A DNA stretch of 64,000 nucleotides from Mucilaginibacter celer (lineage in GTDB: Bacteria > Bacteroidota > Bacteroidia > Sphingobacteriales > Sphingobacteriaceae): positions 372,001 through 436,000 of the forward strand of contig NZ_CP032869.1 in NCBI RefSeq assembly GCF_003576455.2, read 5' to 3'. The translations under genes and the position numbers were made by a program. Shown here piece after piece: positions 52,979 to 62,131 of the stretch (its first letter is position 1; each line of letters begins with the position of its first letter). The notes under the pieces are model-generated. The model was not told the DNA's origin. It saw nothing but the letters and a program-made list of their open reading frames with translations, and ran no database searches.

Positions 52979-53128
52979 CGGGTTTAGCGATAGCGTAACC
53001 CGTGGTGTACAATGGCTAAAGTTTTCAACTTTAGTCCCCAATCTCAAGGATGCTTATTCTATACGGACTGGTCGAAGTTTAGCGATAGCGTAACTTCGTC
53101 CTAAACTGTGTTAAGCTTTCAGCTTAAC
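52979..53128. other. Doubled two-hairpin element with matched stems
   Basis: Two units share one architecture. Unit 1: CGGGTT-TAGCGATAGCGT-AACCCG (52979-53002), then CTAAAGTT-TTC-AACTTTAG (53016-53034). Unit 2: CGAAGTT-TAGCGATAGCGT-AACTTCG (53073-53098), then GTTAAGCT-TTC-AGCTTAAC (53110-53128). Loops are identical between units, while stems differ and keep perfect pairing. The element lies between the HTCS gene and an IS element. Confidence 0.85.
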
Positions 53129-53283
53129 TTTATACTCCCCTGCAGACGCTCGGCTGGAGCCCATAGCCGTTAACTTAAGGATTTTTTTGTCGAAGAAAAT
53201 TTGAAAAGAGAATAATGCGAGGCTTCGCCGTAGGGCAAAACCAATTAGATTTTCCCATATTTGTATAGTTTTAATATTTATTG

Positions 53284-53318
53284 AAAAGGCGGTTTGTTTC
53301 CAGGCAAGACCGCCTTTT
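53284..53318 (+). terminator. Hairpin inside the IS, upstream of the transposase
   Basis: AAAAGGCGGT (53284-53293) and ACCGCCTTTT (53309-53318) form a 10-bp stem followed by TCTTGT. It is placed to block read-in transcription from the host into the transposase, a common feature of IS elements. Confidence 0.7.
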
Positions 53319-53351
53319 CTTGTATAAATATAACACTTTTTTTCAGACGAA

Positions 53352-54752
53352 GTGCTTTTTGCTAAGGGAAAAGCTCCTTTCATTTTTGATAAAAGTAGAT
53401 TCGTTTCAGATTATTCGGATACCCTGAATAGTTCCATCTGCTCGGTTATTAAGGCTGATAAAATTGCTGAACTCGCCCGCCAAAGCGGTTTTTGTCGTCG
53501 TAGTTCTAAACTTAAGCCAGAAGCATTTATTGATACGCTTGTATTCAATAGCATTGATCACCAGATTAGCCTTCAGGATTGTTGCGATGACCTGATTAGG
53601 CAAAGCGGTAAGTCATTGAGCAAAGTCGGCTTGCATAAACGGTTTAACGAAAGTGGTGTTGAATTTATGAAGCTGGTTTTAGCCGAACAAATGGCTACCA
53701 GATTAGCTATCCGGAATCACGATACCTGGCAACCATTCGCGCGGGTACTGATTACCGACTCTTGTAAGTTCTGCCTGCCTGATGAATACAAAGAGAGTTA
53801 TCCGGGTTATGGAGGAGCTGTTACCAATCCGCTAATGAACATACAATACTCCTTTGACCTCAAAAATGGAGATTGGGAGAACCTGGAGTTAACCAAGGCA
53901 ACAAAAAATGATCAGAGTTATTCAAAGAGAACAGCATGCCGCATAGCTAAAGATGATCTACATATCCGGGACCTGGGTTATGTTACAATGGCTTATTTGA
54001 GAGGAGTTACAGAGCGGAAAGCCTTTTTTCTTAACAGACTGCAACCGAAATGGAAACCTGTTCATAAGGCAACAGGCAAAGTAATTGACTGGTCCTCACT
54101 TTATGAGCGCATGCGGACCAATAAACAGGCATGCTTTGAAACTGAAATTGTACTTGGCAAAGGTAAAAAAGCGCTTGAATGCCGCCTGATCGTAGTACCA
54201 GTCGCAGAGCAGACCTGGGCTGAACGGATAAGAAAAGCTCAAAAACAGGCAAAGAGCCGGGGGCGGGAACTTTCTGAAGAATACAAACAGCGATGCCGGT
54301 TCAGCGTATTTATTACCAATGTAGATCCGGCTATCTTTAATTCAAACGATGTGATTGAACTATATCGTCTCAGATGGCAAATTGAACTCATTTTTAAAAG
54401 TTGGAAATCGTTGTTAAACCTCCACAGGGTAAAGCCTGTAAAAAAAGAACGGTTTGAGTGCCTACTCCTTGCAAGGTTCATTTGGATATTGATCAACTGG
54501 AAAATATTCCGATGTCTCGACGATTCTATCCAAAAAGAAAATAGAGAATATGCCTGTTCTCATTGGAAGTTCTTTAAACAAGCCAGGTTATGGGCATATG
54601 CGTTAAGAATGGTGATGAACCATAACATAACGTTCGAAGCCTGGCTTGGGTTATTTATCTTCCCAATAATAAAAAGCCTGCTTATTGAACCGAAGAAAGG
54701 TAAAAAAGCAAGCTTCTGTATTGTCAATGATATCTTTAACCCCTTAAGTTAA
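53352..54752 (+). CDS. IS4 family transposase
   Basis: This 466-residue DDE transposase starts at GTG 53352. The IS4-family C-terminal signature Y-(2)-R-(3)-E-(6)-K is met exactly by YRLRWQIELIFKSWK (about 336-350). The first Asp is probably in ITDSCKF (about 138) and the second in HIRDLGY (about 204). Full length and uninterrupted, it is likely active. Its last codons and stop (TAA at 54750-54752) lie within the right inverted end. Confidence 0.92.
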   Translation: MLFAKGKAPFIFDKSRFVSDYSDTLNSSICSVIKADKIAELARQSGFCRRSSKLKPEAFIDTLVFNSIDHQISLQDCCDDLIRQSGKSLSKVGLHKRFNESGVEFMKLVLAEQMATRLAIRNHDTWQPFARVLITDSCKFCLPDEYKESYPGYGGAVTNPLMNIQYSFDLKNGDWENLELTKATKNDQSYSKRTACRIAKDDLHIRDLGYVTMAYLRGVTERKAFFLNRLQPKWKPVHKATGKVIDWSSLYERMRTNKQACFETEIVLGKGKKALECRLIVVPVAEQTWAERIRKAQKQAKSRGRELSEEYKQRCRFSVFITNVDPAIFNSNDVIELYRLRWQIELIFKSWKSLLNLHRVKPVKKERFECLLLARFIWILINWKIFRCLDDSIQKENREYACSHWKFFKQARLWAYALRMVMNHNITFEAWLGLFIFPIIKSLLIEPKKGKKASFCIVNDIFNPLS

Positions 54753-54777
54753 CGGCTATGGGCTCCAGCCGAGTGTC

Positions 54778-55378
54778 GATTATTTTCAGGCCTCCGGCCT
54801 GTGTGCGCCATATGTTGTTACGGCGGGCAGAGGCCGCTTGATAGTTGCCACTCTGCTGGAGCTGGGCGGCGGCGTTACTCAACATCAAATCCCATTCAAA
54901 ATAGCAACCCAGTATCTTCAATAACTCGCACCATGTGATACTATTATCACACAAGTTTTTCTAAGCACGCCGCCAAAACAGGTGCACATTTGTAACTATT
55001 TAACCCTTTTTATGGCAATAATTTTTATTAAATATCTGATAATCAGTGTTTAAATATGGGTTGACATTTGTACCCCTATTTATCCACAACCGGGTTTTCG
55101 ATTGCATATAATTTTACCATCGTTGTAATAAATATTAACCACGTCCTTATGCAAAAGCATTAGCGGGTATAAACCTAAAAACAACAATAAACCAATTAAA
55201 CGTGCAGGATAACCATTGTACATAGCCTTAAAAAGGCAGAGCCGGGTAGCGGCGATGTATTGATCTTTTTACCGGTTTGCGCGCAAAACCGGTAAGGGTA
55301 GGTGGGGTAATATCCGGTCTGTAGTAATAGTATAAACTTAAAAATCACAATAAACCAATACAAACCAAATAATCAATT
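54778..55378. other. Intergenic region between the IS and susC, with an imperfect palindrome
   Basis: No convincing gene is present in these 600 bases. A palindrome TTACCGGTTT ... AAACCGGTAA (55269-55278 and 55286-55295) lies about 85 bases before the susC start; it may be a regulator site or RNA hairpin in the susC leader. A TTATCCACA word near 55081 is probably chance. A short minus-strand frame (54736-54954) abuts the IS end and may be a remnant, but I could not identify it. Confidence 0.5.
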
Positions 55379-58300
55379 ATGGGAAAATTTCTACGAATAG
55401 CCTTGCTGTTTTCCTTTGTGTTGATGTGCCTCCGGGGGACGGCGCAGAACCAGGGAACAGTGGTACAGGGTACAGTTTCAGACGAAAGAGGCGTTACCCT
55501 GCCCGGCGTTACAGTTGCCGTTAAGGATAGTAAAACAGCTGTAGTTACCGACATAGCCGGTAAATTTCGCCTAACCTTACCGGCTAACGCCAAAACGCTT
55601 GTTTTTACTTTTATAGGTGCCGAAAAACAGGAAGTAGCCATCGGTAACAAAACAACATTTACCATCACCCTAAAATCATCAACCACCGCGCTTGCCGATA
55701 TTAATGTGGTGGCTATTGGTTATGGTTCGCAAAAGCGGCAGGATGTTAACGGTGCTATATCATCGGTAAAAGCTGCTGATATTGCCAATGTGCCGCAGGC
55801 CAGTATCGATCAGATGCTGCAGGGTCGTGTTTCGGGTGTAACCATTACTCAAAACTCGGGCGCGCCGGGCAGCCAGACCTCGGTGCATATCCGCGGGATT
55901 ACTTCATTGTCCGGATCAAACGAGCCTTTGTATGTTATTGATGGGGTAGCTATCTCGGGCGATGCTTTGAACAGGAGCACCAGCGGTAGGTCGGTTGCTT
56001 TGGGTAATAATGATGAGGTGGGCGTTAGCCCGCTGTCGTTAATCAACCCGAGCGATATCGAATCTATCGATGTTTTAAAAGATGCTTCGGCTACTGCCAT
56101 TTATGGTTCAAGGGCATCAAACGGTGTAATTATCGTTACCACCAAACGTGGTAAAAACGGAAGCGCCCGCATTGGTTACGATGGTTATTACGGCATACAA
56201 ACCCAGGGCAAGTTTTTAAAAATGATGACCCTGCCGCAGTACGCCAAACTGCAAAACGAATTGGCCGATAACGTGCAGGTAACCCGTCGCCCCGATTTTG
56301 CCAACCCCGATCTGTTAGGTAACGGCACCAACTGGCAGGACGAAGTTTTCCGCACTGCGCCGATGCAAAGCCACCAGCTTTCCATCTCCGGAGGAAAAGA
56401 GGGTACAGACTACTATATCTCTAACGGATATTATAAACAGGATGGTACTATTTTGGGCAGCCGTTTTAAACGCTACTCTATCCGTTCAAATGTAAACTCG
56501 CAGGTTAAAAGCTTTTTAAAATATGGTATGTCTATCGGCGGTACCCGCAACGAGGAAGACCGCGGGCTGAGCGATAACAATGGTATTATTTACACCGCCT
56601 TGCTAAGCGCACCTGATATCGCTGTGCGTAACCCAGATGGTTCATTTGCCGGCGCTATCAGCACCGGGCCAAATGCCAACGGTTATGGCGGTACGCCAAA
56701 CGCGGTGGCACAGGCTACCTTGCTTACCAATAACCTGGTAAGGAGCAATGTAAACGGTAGTATTTATGCCGATTTGCGTATCACCCGCGATATTACCTTC
56801 CGTTCGGAGATAAACGGCGGTTTCGATTGGTCGAAAGCTTTGCAGTTTAACCCGACCTTTAAATACGGCGATTACGAAAATAAAACAGCCAACCTAACCG
56901 AGTACTGGAGCAATTCGCACTATTGGACATGGAAAGAGGTGGCAACCTTCAATCGTACCATTGCCAAAAAACATGTGATCAATGCCACATTAGGTTATGA
57001 GCTGAACTACGCCATGTGGAACGGCATCACCAACTACGTACAGAATTTTTATAGCAACGATTTAAAAACCCTTAACCTGGGCGATGCCAAATCGGCCCGT
57101 GTGGATGAGTATTTGGGTAGCCAGGCTTTGCAATCGTTCATTTCACGTGTTAATTATACTTACAACAATCGTTATAGCTTAACTGCTACCTTCCGTTCCG
57201 ATCAATCATCAAAATTTGTAACAGGCAAACAAACCGGTTACTTCCCATCGGCAGCCGTATCATGGCGCTTATCTGAAGAGCCTTTTATGGCAGGCATCAA
57301 ATCTGTGGCCGACAATATCAAAATTAGGATAGGTTACGGACAGGTGGGTAACCAGGGTATCCCTAATTACCTGTACGGTTCGGCCCTGAAGCCATCAGTT
57401 ACCGGTTTTGGTACAGGATTTTTGGTTGATAAAATTGCCAACCCTAACCTAACCTGGGAAACCGCTATCCAAAGCAATGCCGGTGTCGATTTTAGTTTGT
57501 TCGGCGGTCGCATCGATGCCACGTTTGATTACTTCGACAAAAAATCAGAGAAATTCCTGTTCCAGGCAGCTTTGCCGGCCTTTTTGGTGGGCGAGGGCGC
57601 GGCAGGCTCATACCTTGGTGGTGTTAACCCGCCATACATTAACGGCGGTAAGCTGAGCAACAAGGGTTTTGAGTTTACCATCAATAGCCATAATATCAAT
57701 ACCACTAATTTCAGGTGGAATACCACGCTTATCTTTTCGCACTATAAAAACAAAGTATTGTCGCTGGCTAACGGAACGCCGTTCATCTCGGGCAATATTA
57801 CCAATGGTTTCTTAACCAGGGGCATTACCCGTACCGAGGTTGGCCATTCGGTAGGCGAGTTTTATGGTTATGTTACCGATGGTTTGTTCACTACAGAAGA
57901 TGAGTTGCGCAACTCCAAACCGCAGTTTGGTAACGCTGTCGCCAAATCTGGCACATGGTATGGCGATATCCGTTATAAAGACCTGAACAACGATGGCGTT
58001 ATCGATCAAAAAGATCAAACCTACCTGGGTAATCCTAACCCTAAGTTTACTTACGGCATCACCAATAGCTTCTCGTACAAATCAATCGACTTAAATATCT
58101 TCCTGAACGGCTCGTACGGTGCCAAAATCATGAACGCGCTTAACTATACCATTTCGGGCCTCTCGGGTTTGTATGTTAACCAGTTGGCTTCGGCGGCAAA
58201 TTACTGGACACCGGCCAATCCAACTTCAAAAACACCTGCGCCAAGGGCTGGTTTGGATAACCCGAACCTGTTTACATCCGACAGGTTTTTAGAAAGCGGA

Positions 58301-58543
58301 TCGTATCTGCGCATCCAGAATGTGGTACTGGGCTGGAACCTGCCATCGCAATGGCTGCATAAAGTTAAGCTAACCAGGCTTAAAGTTTACGCCAGCGGAC
58401 AGAACCTGTACACCTTTACCAAATACAAAGGGCTCGACCCCGAAATAGGTTCCATGAATCAGAATGTGTTTTTAACCAATATTGATTTTGGCCGCTACCC
58501 ATCGCCACGAACAATAACCTTTGGTTTGAATGCCGAATTTTAA
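55379..58543 (+). CDS. susC: SusC/RagA family TonB-linked outer-membrane protein
   Basis: This 1054-residue protein has a signal peptide (about 1-22) and a carboxypeptidase-regulatory-like domain (about 25-105, VQGTVSDERGVTLPGVTVAV). A plug (about 110-235, with LYVIDGVAISGD and SIDVLKDASATAIYGSRASN, a SusC hallmark) and a TonB-dependent barrel ending in Phe follow. SusC imports oligosaccharides with its SusD partner, whose gene starts 24 bases downstream. The specific glycan is not evident. Confidence 0.95.
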   Translation: MGKFLRIALLFSFVLMCLRGTAQNQGTVVQGTVSDERGVTLPGVTVAVKDSKTAVVTDIAGKFRLTLPANAKTLVFTFIGAEKQEVAIGNKTTFTITLKSSTTALADINVVAIGYGSQKRQDVNGAISSVKAADIANVPQASIDQMLQGRVSGVTITQNSGAPGSQTSVHIRGITSLSGSNEPLYVIDGVAISGDALNRSTSGRSVALGNNDEVGVSPLSLINPSDIESIDVLKDASATAIYGSRASNGVIIVTTKRGKNGSARIGYDGYYGIQTQGKFLKMMTLPQYAKLQNELADNVQVTRRPDFANPDLLGNGTNWQDEVFRTAPMQSHQLSISGGKEGTDYYISNGYYKQDGTILGSRFKRYSIRSNVNSQVKSFLKYGMSIGGTRNEEDRGLSDNNGIIYTALLSAPDIAVRNPDGSFAGAISTGPNANGYGGTPNAVAQATLLTNNLVRSNVNGSIYADLRITRDITFRSEINGGFDWSKALQFNPTFKYGDYENKTANLTEYWSNSHYWTWKEVATFNRTIAKKHVINATLGYELNYAMWNGITNYVQNFYSNDLKTLNLGDAKSARVDEYLGSQALQSFISRVNYTYNNRYSLTATFRSDQSSKFVTGKQTGYFPSAAVSWRLSEEPFMAGIKSVADNIKIRIGYGQVGNQGIPNYLYGSALKPSVTGFGTGFLVDKIANPNLTWETAIQSNAGVDFSLFGGRIDATFDYFDKKSEKFLFQAALPAFLVGEGAAGSYLGGVNPPYINGGKLSNKGFEFTINSHNINTTNFRWNTTLIFSHYKNKVLSLANGTPFISGNITNGFLTRGITRTEVGHSVGEFYGYVTDGLFTTEDELRNSKPQFGNAVAKSGTWYGDIRYKDLNNDGVIDQKDQTYLGNPNPKFTYGITNSFSYKSIDLNIFLNGSYGAKIMNALNYTISGLSGLYVNQLASAANYWTPANPTSKTPAPRAGLDNPNLFTSDRFLESGSYLRIQNVVLGWNLPSQWLHKVKLTRLKVYASGQNLYTFTKYKGLDPEIGSMNQNVFLTNIDFGRYPSPRTITFGLNAEF

Positions 58544-58567
58544 CTGATATAAAAGGAGAAGATCATT

Positions 58568-60205
58568 ATGAAAAAATATATAAAACATTTAATGTGCTTT
58601 GCGGCGGTAAGTTTGGTTGCTACAACCGGCTGCAAAAAAGATTTCTTTAACCGCCCACCCGAAGATGCCATTACCGTTGATAATTTTTACCAAACCAACG
58701 ATCAGGTAACGGCCAGTACCAACGCGCTGTACAATTCGCCATGGTTTAACTGGGTAAACAAATCAGGCTGGGCTATAACCGAGTTGGCAGGCGGCAATGC
58801 TCGTACCTATTCCGACGACGTGATCAGTCTGTTCAATTTTACGCTTACGGACATCAATCCCCGTATTGCCGATGCCTGGAACTCGTTGTTCACCGTTGTT
58901 GCGCAATCAAACGCTTTAATCAATAACCTGCCGGTTAAAGCTTCGGCCTCGGTAGATAAGGCGGTATTGAACAACGCCCTCGGCGAGGCACACCTTATGC
59001 GTGCCTTAGCATACTTCCACATCGTACGCATCTGGGGTAATGTGCCCATTATCGAAAACAGTACCGATTTTGTAGGCAACTTCCAGGTAAACACCAACCC
59101 GGTTACGGATATCTACAAGTTTATCATCAACGATCTAAAATTTGCCGAAGCCAACTGTACCCCTAAAGTAAGGGTAGGCGCTACCATTGCGCAAGGCCAC
59201 GTTTCAAGCGGGTCTGCATCGGCTTTACTGGCTAAAGTTTATTTATACATGGACGATTACACCAACGCCCGCGCCGAAGCAGAAAAAGTGATTAACAGCG
59301 GCGAGTTTAAACTTTACCGCGGTAATATCACCAACGATCAGATAGCCACTTACGGCTATACCGGCCTTATCGATGGTAAAAACTATAACGACCTGTTCAA
59401 GACTGCCAATAACAACAACGAGGAATCGGTTATTGCTTTACAATGGGCAGGTGGTGCGGCTTACGGGCATGGTAACCCGCAGCAGGCTTCGTTTGCTATC
59501 GCGGGTGTTACCGGTACTGGTGATGGTTATTCGGTTTTAGGCCCGACGATCGATCTGCAAAACGCTTACGAACCGGGCGATACCCGTTTGCACGGCACCA
59601 TTATGAAAGCGGGTGATTTCTATCCGGAAATAAACCAGGCAGGCGGCGGCTTTACTGTACCGGCCAGCGTTAACTCGCAAAATACCAAAGCCGGTATTAA
59701 GAAATACGTGGTGGGTACCCCCGCGGATAACGGGGGCATAGGCGCGGCGCAATCGGCAGCCAACTGTACTTATATGATGCGCTATGCCGAGGTGCTTTTA
59801 ATTGCTGCCGAAGCTATTTTGGGTGCGAACAACAGCACCAGCGATGTAACCGCTTTAAAATACTACAATATGGTACGTAACCGCGCGGGCCTCGCACCGG
59901 TAACCTCGTTTACCAAAACCAATATGTTTCATGAGCGCCGCATTGAGCTGGCTATCGAGGGCGACTACTGGTTCGACCTGGAACGTATGGATGGCTGGCA
60001 GGGTATTTTAACTGTTAAACACCCCAAAGCCTTGGCTGTTATAGCCAACCAGGAGCGCGGCACTTACAGTAACGATACCCCACCGCAGGTGTACAGCGAC
60101 AAAAAAACTGCTAAGGATGAGTTTTTTAACTTCCCTATTCCGCAGGTTGAAACCGCTACCGATCCGAAATTACTGGAACCACCGGTGCCATATAAATTCA
60201 AATAA
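58568..60205 (+). CDS. susD: SusD/RagB family nutrient-binding lipoprotein
   Basis: This 545-residue lipoprotein has a lipobox with Cys at about residue 22 (ATTGCKK) and the SusD fold. RPPEDAITVDNFYQTNDQVT lies near the N-terminus, TPR-like helices such as LGEAHLMRALAYFHIVRIWG follow, and the C-terminal RRIELAIEGDYWFDLERM motif (about 455-472) is present. SusD caps the SusC barrel and delivers glycans. Confidence 0.95.
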   Translation: MKKYIKHLMCFAAVSLVATTGCKKDFFNRPPEDAITVDNFYQTNDQVTASTNALYNSPWFNWVNKSGWAITELAGGNARTYSDDVISLFNFTLTDINPRIADAWNSLFTVVAQSNALINNLPVKASASVDKAVLNNALGEAHLMRALAYFHIVRIWGNVPIIENSTDFVGNFQVNTNPVTDIYKFIINDLKFAEANCTPKVRVGATIAQGHVSSGSASALLAKVYLYMDDYTNARAEAEKVINSGEFKLYRGNITNDQIATYGYTGLIDGKNYNDLFKTANNNNEESVIALQWAGGAAYGHGNPQQASFAIAGVTGTGDGYSVLGPTIDLQNAYEPGDTRLHGTIMKAGDFYPEINQAGGGFTVPASVNSQNTKAGIKKYVVGTPADNGGIGAAQSAANCTYMMRYAEVLLIAAEAILGANNSTSDVTALKYYNMVRNRAGLAPVTSFTKTNMFHERRIELAIEGDYWFDLERMDGWQGILTVKHPKALAVIANQERGTYSNDTPPQVYSDKKTAKDEFFNFPIPQVETATDPKLLEPPVPYKFK

Positions 60206-60223
60206 TTTAAACCGATCAGTAAA

Positions 60224-61423
60224 ATGAAAAAGATATTTAAACCTTTAAATCTTTGCTTCACCTTAGCCGTATTGGTGATGATGGGTTTTAACGCCTGTAA
60301 AAAAGATAAAAACTACGGTACCGGCGCGCCGGTTATAACTAAAGTGCGCACGCTTACCAAAAACGATAGTGTGCTGATCAATCACCCTATCAATCTCGAT
60401 TCGTCGTTAACCTATCCCGAAGTAAGGCCGATGCCGTTTGATTCGACCACCAATTCGGGCAAAATTTATACACTGTATGCCATCATCGGTAAAAACCTGG
60501 GCAGTACAAAGCATATTTATATTAACGATGTCGAGATCTATTTTAACATAGCGCTCGCTACAGATAACAGTATTATTTTCAGTATTCCCGAAACGGTTCC
60601 TTTTAGCGGATCGACAACGAGCAATAAACTGAAACTGGTTACCAGTTACGGGCAAATAGAATATGATTTTGTGGTGGAGCAACCATTCCCTGGTATTACC
60701 GATGTTGACCATATGGCAGGCAGCGCAGGCGAGTTGATCACCATAACCGGTACCACTTTTGATGGTTTAAGTAGCGTGAAAATTGGTACAACCAATGCCG
60801 AGATCGTTTCAAAAACATCAACCAAAATAGTAGCTAAAGTACCGGCAGGTTTAACCGGTCCGGGCGATCTGTCGATAACCACAACTGCAACCTTGGGTGG
60901 TGGTACTGCAAAGGGGCCGTTAGCATCAAATGGTATTAACCTTAGTATCCCTAATAATAACGTGGCAACCTTTGGCTTGTATCCGTTTGGCTTTTCGCAG
61001 GCCATTTATGAAGATGGTTTTGAAAATGGCTGGTCAAATTATGGCTGGAGCAACTCGCCGGTAAATAATAATTCATCGCCGGTGGTGCGCGGTACATCGT
61101 CAATTAAAGTGCAATATGCAGGTGGTTATGATGGTTATGTGTTCCAGGCTCCGGGCAATATCGCTGCCAAAAGCTTCAAAATGTCGGTTTATGGCGGCAA
61201 GGGATCTGATAACAAGGTGATCCACATTGTGCTCGATTACAACTTTAATAATGCTGTAGCCATAGTATTAAAAGAAGGAGCCTGGGTAAACTTCAATATC
61301 CCGATGACTGCCTTTGTTAATACCGGCGCTACGGCTCCTAAAACCATTAACTCCATCATCTTCCAGGAGTTTAGCGGTACGGCTACGCTGTTTTACCTGG
61401 ATGATGTTGGTTTGATACAATAG
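60224..61423 (+). CDS. IPT/TIG domain surface lipoprotein (glycan-binding SusE/F-position)
   Basis: This 399-residue lipoprotein has a lipobox Cys in GFNACKK (about residue 25), tandem immunoglobulin-like IPT/TIG units (about 60-155 and about 160-245, GELITITGTTFDGLSSVKIG) and a C-terminal beta-sandwich, FEDGFENGWSNYGWS (about 263-277), that ends in LYLDDVGLIQ-like strands. The position after susD and the domain order suggest a surface glycan-binding protein. The ligand is unknown. Confidence 0.82.
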   Translation: MKKIFKPLNLCFTLAVLVMMGFNACKKDKNYGTGAPVITKVRTLTKNDSVLINHPINLDSSLTYPEVRPMPFDSTTNSGKIYTLYAIIGKNLGSTKHIYINDVEIYFNIALATDNSIIFSIPETVPFSGSTTSNKLKLVTSYGQIEYDFVVEQPFPGITDVDHMAGSAGELITITGTTFDGLSSVKIGTTNAEIVSKTSTKIVAKVPAGLTGPGDLSITTTATLGGGTAKGPLASNGINLSIPNNNVATFGLYPFGFSQAIYEDGFENGWSNYGWSNSPVNNNSSPVVRGTSSIKVQYAGGYDGYVFQAPGNIAAKSFKMSVYGGKGSDNKVIHIVLDYNFNNAVAIVLKEGAWVNFNIPMTAFVNTGATAPKTINSIIFQEFSGTATLFYLDDVGLIQ

Positions 61424-61447
61424 ATATATGTTGATTTAAATACCCCG

Positions 61448-61488
61448 TCACCGGTACCGGGAAACCAAAGGCCGGTGATGGTTTTTAA
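61448..61488 (+). promoter_or_regulatory. Hairpin between the IPT protein and the carbohydrate-binding protein genes
   Basis: TCACCGG (61448-61454) pairs with CCGGTGA (61472-61478), followed by TGGTTTTT. It may attenuate transcription between susCD-type genes and those downstream, or stabilise the upstream mRNA. Confidence 0.45.
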
Positions 61489-61502
61489 ATGTTTACTGGT
61501 AT

Positions 61503-62045
61503 ATGAAAAACTTTAAAATACTATTGGTTATCGTTTTTTGTGCCTTTAGTCTTTGCGCTAAAGCTCAAAAGAACCTTGTTGAAAACGGTGGTTTTGAAGA
61601 TGATACTTATGGTTGGAATGCCGGCGCGGCCAAAATTACTCCATGGGATATGAAAAGCGGTAAAAGTAGTTGTGCTATTATTGCTGTTGATGCAACTAAC
61701 TGGGTGGGTATCGATCAGCAGATAAACATTCCGAAAAAGGCCGGTAAGCTGGAAATAAGCGCATGGCTAAAAGCTATCAACGTAGTAAAAGGTAAAGACG
61801 ACTGGAACGGAGCCGTTTTTAGTGTAGAGTTTTTAGATAAGGCCGATAAAAAAGTAGGCGATGGAACCAATGTGGTTACACTAACCGGCGATCATGCCTG
61901 GGAGCAGACCGTTAAGGAAGTGCCGGTACCGGCCGGAGCTGTAAAACTAAAACTGCTTTTGGCAATGGGGTATGCCACCGGCACATTTTTAATTGATGAT
62001 GTAGCCGTGAAAGTAGTATCTGCTGATGTAGTAACGAAAAATTGA
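61503..62045 (+). CDS. Secreted carbohydrate-binding-module-like protein
   Basis: This 180-residue protein has a signal peptide (about 1-22) and a single beta-sandwich domain beginning NLVENGGFEDDTYGWNAG (about 24-41) and ending FLIDDVAVKV. That is the classic start and end of CBM4/9-type jelly-roll domains. No catalytic part follows. Aromatic residues WNAG and WVGIDQQ may form a sugar-binding surface. It is part of the same utilisation locus. Confidence 0.8.
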   Translation: MKNFKILLVIVFCAFSLCAKAQKNLVENGGFEDDTYGWNAGAAKITPWDMKSGKSSCAIIAVDATNWVGIDQQINIPKKAGKLEISAWLKAINVVKGKDDWNGAVFSVEFLDKADKKVGDGTNVVTLTGDHAWEQTVKEVPVPAGAVKLKLLLAMGYATGTFLIDDVAVKVVSADVVTKN

Positions 62046-62131
62046 GAATAAAAATAGATTTGTGTTATTTAGATGATATAAAATGGTTAAATTAGTATCA
62101 TCAATTTGATAACCTTTTATAGTGCTGGATT

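Larger units (their letters stand above)
53145..54777 (+). mobile_element. IS4-family insertion sequence
   Basis: Inverted ends of 36 bases (53145-53180 and 54742-54777, with one mismatch near the tips) bound a 1633-bp element that carries a single transposase gene. No clear target duplication is seen beside the ends. A strong terminator-like hairpin precedes the gene. The transposase stop codon lies inside the right end. It separates the HTCS gene from the susC promoter region. Confidence 0.85.

Noticed and set aside
53145..53180. Target-site duplication next to the IS ends
   Set aside because: Bases outside 53145 and 54777 do not match over any convincing length.
54736..54954. 72-codon minus-strand frame overlapping the IS right end
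   Set aside because: Its C-terminal residues are encoded by the IS end, and I recognise no family; at best a remnant, so not listed as a gene.
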